NCBI RefSeq assembly: GCF_947500835.1
Contig: NZ_CANMTQ010000009.1
Span: 124,001 to 188,000 of the forward strand
Source of the DNA: an uncultured Halomonas sp.
GTDB taxonomy: Bacteria > Pseudomonadota > Gammaproteobacteria > Pseudomonadales > Halomonadaceae
DNA: 64,000 nucleotides
Reading direction: 5' to 3'
The notes beneath the pieces are model-generated. The model made no database searches. It saw only the letters and a list, made by a program, of their open reading frames with translations, and had not been told where the DNA came from. Positions 59,309 to 64,000 of the stretch are shown here, piece by piece. The position numbers and the translations under genes are program-made. Numbering within the stretch: the stretch's first letter is position 1; every line of letters starts with the position of its first letter.

Positions 59309-59758
59309 ATGAAGGTCAGCGAACTGGCCAGGAGCGCAGGTGTCACGGCCGAAACGGTGCGTCACTATACCCGTGAAGGGCTGCTGCAACCCTGCCGCGA
59401 CCCTGAAAACGGCTATCAGCTTTACGACGGTGACTCGCTCAATCGGCTGCGTTTTATCCAGCGTGCCCGCACGCTGGGGTTCAGCGTGCGGGAGGTAGGC
59501 GAGATTCTCGCTCATGCGGATCACGGTGATTCACCCTGCCCGCTGGTACGGGATCTGTTGGCCCAGCGGCTGCCGGAAATTCAAGCGCGCATCATCGAGC
59601 TTCAGGCACTGGCTGAACGCATGGAGCAGGCGCTGACGACCTGGCAGGACATGCCGGACGGCACCCCGGACGGGCACAGCCTGTGCCGCCTGATAGAAAG
59701 CTTCCCCGACTCTTCTCCGCATGCTTCCACCAAAGAGCCCCATAAGGAGGACGTATGA
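59309..59758 (+). CDS. MerR-family metal-responsive regulator of copA
   Basis: 149 residues from the ATG at 59309. N-terminal winged helix ([37 protein letters not shown]), then a dimer helix. Cys77 is in GDSPCPLV and aligns with E. coli CueR Ser77 and ZntR/CadR-type Cys; the metal loop [18 protein letters not shown] has one Cys (126) and a Met (115) where CueR has its first loop Cys112. It ends with ATGA overlapping copA, so it probably controls copA. The metal specificity is mixed in appearance (see findings). Confidence 0.88.
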   Translation: MKVSELARSAGVTAETVRHYTREGLLQPCRDPENGYQLYDGDSLNRLRFIQRARTLGFSVREVGEILAHADHGDSPCPLVRDLLAQRLPEIQARIIELQALAERMEQALTTWQDMPDGTPDGHSLCRLIESFPDSSPHASTKEPHKEDV

Positions 59759-62331
59759 GCACTGCACTGCTGGAGCGTTACGTGCCCAGCATCAATTGCC
59801 AGGGCTGCGTGAGCAAGATTCGCCGTACCCTGCAAGCCGAGGATGAATCCGCCGAGGTCACGGGCTTCCCGGAAGACAAACGGATCGAGATCGCAAGCCG
59901 CCTCGATGAGCAGCGTGTCGATGCGCTGCTCGAGGAAGCGGGCCATCCGTCTCGTGAGCGCGACGCGGCCAGTGTCGAAGAAGAGAGCGAAGAGGACACC
60001 ACCGTATCTTCCACCGACGTCGAGGCCACTCCCACGGCTAACGCAGCAAAGACCACCGACATCGATCAGCGACTGGCGATTTCCGGCATGACCTGCGCGG
60101 GCTGCGTCAATACCGTGCAGAAGGCGCTCAAGGCGACGCCGGGGGTCACCCACGCCCAGGTCAACTTCGGCAACCACACTGCAGAAGTGCGTGGCGACGC
60201 CCCTCTCGATCGGCTCATCAAGGCGGTGGAAGACGTGGGCTACGGCGCAAGCCGCATCGAAGATCTGCGCCAGGCTCAGCAGACCAAGCAGGAACAGGAT
60301 GCCCGGGAATACAAGAAGCGCCTGCGGGGCAGCGCCATGGCGCTGGGCCTGGGTGTGCCCCTGATGGTGCTGATGTTCATCTACCACCCTGCCCCCCAAG
60401 GCTGGGGCAAGCTGTTCTGGCTGGTGGTGGGCGCGTTGAGCCTAGGGGTGCTGGTAGGGCCCGGACGGCACTTCTTCGTCAACGCCTGGAAGACCTTCAC
60501 CCAGCATCAGGCCAACATGGATACCTTGATTGCCTTGGGTACCGGCGCTGCCTGGCTCTACTCCATGGTGGTGGTGCTGTTTTCCGACTGGCTGCCGGAG
60601 GTCGCTCAGGGCGTCTACTTCGAGGCCTCGGCCATGGTCATTGGTCTGATCCTGCTGGGTCAAGCCTTGGAATTGAAAGCCAAGGGACGCACCAGCGATG
60701 CGTTGAAGCGCCTGTTGGATCTGCAGAGCAAGACCGCCCGGGTGATCCGCGACGGCCAGGAGCAAGAGATTCCGCTTGACGAAGTACGCCAGGGCGATCA
60801 GCTTCGCGTGCGCCCCGGGGAGCGGCTGCCGGTGGATGGCGAAGTAACCGAGGGCTCGAGCTACATCGACGAATCCATGCTCACCGGGGAGCCCGATCCG
60901 GTGGCCAAGCAGGAAGGCAGTGAGGTCAGCGCCGGCACGGTCAACGGCCGCGGTGGCCTGGTATATCGCGCGACCCGGGTTGGCGACGACACCCGATTGG
61001 GCCAGATCACCGAACAGGTGGCCAAGGCGCAGAATTCGCGCCCACCCATCGGCAAGCTGGCGGATCAGGTATCCGCTATCTTCGTCCCCAGCGTGATGAT
61101 CATTGCCGTGATCACCGCACTGATCTGGTTCAATTTCGGCCCCGCACCTGTGCTGACCCATATGCTGGTCACCGCCACCACAGTACTGATCATCGCCTGT
61201 CCTTGCGCCCTGGGCCTGGCCACGCCAATCTCCACCATGATCGGCGTGGGCAAGGCCGCGGAGCACGGCGTGCTGGTAAGAAGCGGCGAAGCGCTGCAGA
61301 CCGCAAGCCGCCTCACCACCCTGGTAGTGGACAAGACCGGTACCCTGACGGAAGGCAAGCCCCAGGTCACGGATGCCGAGATCCTGGAAGGTGAAAAGCT
61401 GGACGTTCTTGGCTTGGTGGCAGCACTGGAACAAGGCTCCGAACATCCTCTGGCAACCGCGCTGATAGAGCATGCCGAGTCGGAAGGCGCGATCACCGCT
61501 TCCATCAATGCCTTCGAAAGCGTCACTGGTCGAGGCGTCACTGCCAAGACGCAAGGGGGAAATATCCTGCGCCTGGGCAACGCCAAGCTATTGAGCGAAG
61601 CGGGAATCGAACTGACGTCCGGCCTTGAGGTGGCGCGGCGTCTTGAGGATCAGGCCCGCACGGTCATCTATCTCGCCAAGGATGAGCGTCTGATTGCACT
61701 CTTCGGCGTCAGCGATCCGCTGCGCTCGGACACCGTGGCCGCGGTCAAGCGCCTGCAGGAAGATGGCCTCAAGATCGTCATGCTCACCGGCGACAACGCC
61801 CATACCGCCGCCGCCATCGCACGGGAAGTCGGCATCGACGACTATCGCGCCGAGCTGATGCCGGAAGACAAGCATGCGGAAATCGAGCGTCGCCAGGACA
61901 GCGGCGAGGTAGTCGGCATGGTCGGCGACGGCATCAACGATGCCCCGGCCCTGGCGCGAGCGGACGTGGGGTTTGCGATTGGCCAAGGCACGGACGTTGC
62001 CATCGAGAGCGCCGGTATCACACTGATGCGCGGCTCCTTGCACGGCATCGCCGATGCCATCGAATTGAGTCGGGCCACGATCAAGAACATCAAGCAGAAC
62101 CTGTGGGGCGCTTTCGGCTACAACGCCCTGTGTATCCCCATTGCCGCGGGCGTCCTGTATCCCTTCACCGGTGCCCTGCTCTCGCCGATGATTGCCGGGG
62201 CCGCCATGTCGCTCTCGTCGGTGACAGTGGTCAGCAACGCCAACCGGCTACGGCTATTCAAGACCTCTGCGCAGAAAAACAGGGCCGCACAGGATTCCTC
62301 ACAGCAAAATCCACGGGAGGTAACGTCATGA
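59755..62331 (+). CDS. copA: Cu(I)-exporting P1B-type ATPase CopA
   Basis: 858 residues. Two N-terminal metal-binding domains: a degenerate one with INCQGC near 14 and a canonical one with MTCAGC near 113, joined by an acidic Glu/Ser linker. Then the actuator (MLTGEPDPV), transmembrane [10 protein letters not shown] near 482, phosphorylation DKTGT near 525, GSEHPLA near 560, and [10 protein letters not shown] near 724. Residues of the Cu(I) class are present: CPC, YNALCIP, and [14 protein letters not shown]. Exports cytoplasmic Cu(I). Overlaps the merR stop and the following microprotein's ATG. Confidence 0.95.
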   Translation: MSTALLERYVPSINCQGCVSKIRRTLQAEDESAEVTGFPEDKRIEIASRLDEQRVDALLEEAGHPSRERDAASVEEESEEDTTVSSTDVEATPTANAAKTTDIDQRLAISGMTCAGCVNTVQKALKATPGVTHAQVNFGNHTAEVRGDAPLDRLIKAVEDVGYGASRIEDLRQAQQTKQEQDAREYKKRLRGSAMALGLGVPLMVLMFIYHPAPQGWGKLFWLVVGALSLGVLVGPGRHFFVNAWKTFTQHQANMDTLIALGTGAAWLYSMVVVLFSDWLPEVAQGVYFEASAMVIGLILLGQALELKAKGRTSDALKRLLDLQSKTARVIRDGQEQEIPLDEVRQGDQLRVRPGERLPVDGEVTEGSSYIDESMLTGEPDPVAKQEGSEVSAGTVNGRGGLVYRATRVGDDTRLGQITEQVAKAQNSRPPIGKLADQVSAIFVPSVMIIAVITALIWFNFGPAPVLTHMLVTATTVLIIACPCALGLATPISTMIGVGKAAEHGVLVRSGEALQTASRLTTLVVDKTGTLTEGKPQVTDAEILEGEKLDVLGLVAALEQGSEHPLATALIEHAESEGAITASINAFESVTGRGVTAKTQGGNILRLGNAKLLSEAGIELTSGLEVARRLEDQARTVIYLAKDERLIALFGVSDPLRSDTVAAVKRLQEDGLKIVMLTGDNAHTAAAIAREVGIDDYRAELMPEDKHAEIERRQDSGEVVGMVGDGINDAPALARADVGFAIGQGTDVAIESAGITLMRGSLHGIADAIELSRATIKNIKQNLWGAFGYNALCIPIAAGVLYPFTGALLSPMIAGAAMSLSSVTVVSNANRLRLFKTSAQKNRAAQDSSQQNPREVTS

Positions 62332-62417
62332 GCTGGTTCGTCAATCTAGGTGGCCTGGTAGTGATTGCGCTGATCGTCTGGTGGTTCTGGGGAGATCAGT
62401 TGGGCATGCGAAAATAG
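62328..62417 (+). CDS. 29-residue membrane microprotein after CopA
   Basis: Starts at ATG 62328 overlapping the copA stop (ATGA) with GGGAGG 6 bases ahead. Nearly all one hydrophobic helix rich in Trp ([17 protein letters not shown]), then GDQLGMRK. Closely resembles the N-terminal anchor of cupredoxin-domain proteins that often follow copper ATPase genes (recollection), but the chain ends after the anchor; no cupredoxin sequence follows before the terminator. Either an independent regulatory microprotein or a truncated remnant. Confidence 0.6.
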   Translation: MSWFVNLGGLVVIALIVWWFWGDQLGMRK

Positions 62418-62469
62418 CCGCGGCCAAGCGCAGTCAAGCACACAAACCACCGGAGTCTCCCTGGAGTCC

Positions 62470-62514
62470 GCGCCTGAAGACCAGCGACCGCTGGTCTTCA
62501 GGCGCAAGCGGTTT
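62470..62514 (+). terminator. Terminator of the merR-copA operon
   Basis: Perfect 16-bp stem GCGCCTGAAGACCAGC / GCTGGTCTTCAGGCGC (62470-62485, 62490-62505), loop GACC, followed by AAGCGGTTTTCT. Faces the convergent GGDEF gene, whose stop is at 62516; the minus-strand side has no T-tract. Confidence 0.8.
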
Positions 62515-62515
62515 T

Positions 62516-64000
62516 CTAAGCGTTCTGTTTCGCGGTTTCTTCCGCCGCTTTTTTCCACCAGGCATGATCGGTGACGACCCGGTTGCGCCCTTCGTTCTTG
62601 GCCCGATATAGACACTGGTCCGCCGCCTTGATCAGGCCATCTGCATCATGCACGAAATCCGCTTCCATCACTCCGGCACTGAACGTGCAGGAAAAGGATG
62701 TGCCGTTGGCCTCAAAGCTCAGCTTGCTGAAGTCCTCGCGCAACCCGTCGATGATCTTGACGGTTTGCGCACCGGTCGTGTCATGCAACACGACCAGAAA
62801 CTCCTCGCCCCCGTAGCGACCGATCAAATCCGTTTCCCGCAGACGATGACGCAGAAGATCCGCCAGCGCCCGAATTACCTCGTCTCCGACCAGGTGGCCA
62901 TGGGTGTCGTTGACCCGTTTGAAGAAATCGATATCCAGCATGACCCCGCACAGCGGCAACTGCCGCCGTCTGGCTTGGGCCAGAGAAACCGCCAGTCGTT
63001 CCTTGATATCCGCGTGCTTTAGCAGCCCAGTCAGACCGTCCCGAGCCAGGGCCCCGGCCAAGGCTCTGGAGCGTCGGGCGCAGGCAGCCATCGAGGCAAT
63101 CAGGACGTTCGAGGCGATCGGTTTGACCAGGAAATCGTCTCCCGCCTTGGTCATGGCAGAAAGTTGGGCGTCCACATCGCCGCCGGCGGATAGATAGACG
63201 ATGGACACCTGCAGCCAGCGCGGGTGATAACGCACCACTTGGGCAAGCTCAGGCCCATTGCACTGCGGCATTTGCACATCCAGCACCAGAATGTCCGGCA
63301 CGAAGGATTCCATGGCGCTCAGCACGTCGTCGGGCCGCGAAAGCGTCATGACCGAGAATCCTGCGTTCTCGAGTATCGATTGATAATGATCGAGCAGAAT
63401 CTCGTCATCATCCACCATCATGATACGCAGGGAGGCGAGCCGGTCAGGACGCAGGCGATTGTCCAGCGCCTCGGCAAGTCGCATCTTGTCTCTAGGCAAT
63501 GTAAAGAAACCTTCCACTCCGGCACGCACGGCGCGTAATTGAAGGTCAAAATCCGATGAGACGTCCGTCAGGAACAGGGGTATAGATGTGCCCAGGCGTT
63601 GCTGGATCGTCTCGCCGATTGCCACCCCGTCCGTCGCCTTTTCAGATGCGCTTTGACGCATCAGGTGCAAAGGCAATATCAGGGCGCTGGGGCAGTATCG
63701 TTCGCAGGCCTGTTCCAGAAGCTTTTGCTTGGTAAAGTGCTGAATCCGATAGTCCACCCCCGCAAGCACCTGACAAAGCTGCTCTGCCAGCGCTTTTTCC
63801 TCCTCCAGAATATAAACGATCAGCTGATCCGGTCTTTGGCCTGCACGGGTCTTTAGTTCGGGAATCACTGCCACGTCATGTATGCGTTCAGCAGGCAGAT
63901 CGTCCCGTGCTGGGGCCGTTAGCGCCTGCAACCCTAAAGCCACCGCGTCGAATAACGCCGCGTCATTCGACGCCAGGGCCGCGTCCAATTTGCGCTCCAG
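62516..64000 (-). CDS. Response regulator with GGDEF diguanylate cyclase domain (5' end outside window)
   Basis: At least 494 residues; the start lies beyond 64000. Order visible: an N-terminal degenerate receiver-like region (QLIVYILEEEKALAEQL ... LPLHLMRQ), a canonical REC domain (MMVDDDEILLDHY, phospho-acceptor Asp in ILVLDVQMPQCNGPEL, Lys in FLVKPI), then GGDEF with active-site RYGGEEF and an RxxD inhibitory site (RETD) five residues upstream. It should make cyclic di-GMP under phosphorylation control with product feedback (inference). No cognate histidine kinase is in the window. Confidence 0.93.
   Translation of the reverse strand: MERKLDAALASNDAALFDAVALGLQALTAPARDDLPAERIHDVAVIPELKTRAGQRPDQLIVYILEEEKALAEQLCQVLAGVDYRIQHFTKQKLLEQACERYCPSALILPLHLMRQSASEKATDGVAIGETIQQRLGTSIPLFLTDVSSDFDLQLRAVRAGVEGFFTLPRDKMRLAEALDNRLRPDRLASLRIMMVDDDEILLDHYQSILENAGFSVMTLSRPDDVLSAMESFVPDILVLDVQMPQCNGPELAQVVRYHPRWLQVSIVYLSAGGDVDAQLSAMTKAGDDFLVKPIASNVLIASMAACARRSRALAGALARDGLTGLLKHADIKERLAVSLAQARRRQLPLCGVMLDIDFFKRVNDTHGHLVGDEVIRALADLLRHRLRETDLIGRYGGEEFLVVLHDTTGAQTVKIIDGLREDFSKLSFEANGTSFSCTFSAGVMEADFVHDADGLIKAADQCLYRAKNEGRNRVVTDHAWWKKAAEETAKQNA

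Overview
The window is chromosomal DNA from a gammaproteobacterium, most likely Halomonas or a close relative (Halomonadaceae). Evidence for this is the Pseudomonas-like gene order (rpsB-tsf-pyrH-frr-uppS-cdsA-dxr-rseP; dut-algC-argB; rsmD divergent from ftsY-ftsE-ftsX-rpoH; bolA-holD-rimI), the 341-residue Pseudomonas-type DapD, and acidic inserts typical of halophiles (FtsY N-terminus, AcnA linker). About 61 genes are packed tightly, many with overlapping stop and start codons. I see no tRNA, rRNA, CRISPR array, prophage or complete insertion sequence. Both window ends cut a gene: rseP at the left and a GGDEF regulator at the right.

Layout. 1-6.9 kb (minus): translation, isoprenoid and envelope operon from rpsB to rseP, divergent from map-glnD. 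10.7-15 kb (plus): lysine/diaminopimelate cluster dapC, a Spx/ArsC-like gene, dapD, dapE and an unknown gene. 15.2-18 kb: membrane-anchored cold-shock-domain protein, slyX, trxB, ahpC with an OxyR-type promoter, and a CPXCG protein. 18.4-30.8 kb: acnA, malic enzyme, a YeeE/YedE transporter, trpS, alanine dehydrogenase, rlmI, mutM, rpmG-rpmB, radC. 31-37.4 kb (plus): a secreted PQQ-type beta-propeller with a small secreted partner, coaBC-dut, algC, argB. 37.5-42.4 kb: slmA converging on rpoH, then ftsX-ftsE-ftsY (minus). 42.8-50.6 kb: rsmD, zapB, rimI-holD-bolA, an MFS exporter, lysS and prfB with its programmed frameshift. 50.9-57.6 kb (plus): oligopeptide ABC operon with two tandem binding proteins and a fused double ATPase. 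57.7-64 kb: fadL, a MerR-copA copper operon ending in a 29-residue membrane microprotein, and a diguanylate cyclase response regulator.

Regulation readable in the sequence: a four-tetramer OxyR box abutting the ahpC -35; a sigma-E-type promoter ahead of rpoH, which fits with RseP (the sigma-E release protease) in the same window; a MerR-type promoter with a 19-20 bp spacer ahead of merR-copA; overlapping divergent promoters for rpsB and map; and ten clear intrinsic terminators.

The least ordinary content is non-coding or very small. There are two 265-bp copies of a non-autonomous transposable element (19-bp terminal inverted repeats, TA target duplication) in opposite orientation. There are two diverged copies of a second, about 150-bp palindromic extragenic repeat. 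The copper operon has an anchor-only microprotein, and its MerR sensor has a divalent-metal-type Cys77 although it sits with a Cu(I)-type ATPase. I found no convincing large new multi-gene system; the rest is ordinary housekeeping DNA.
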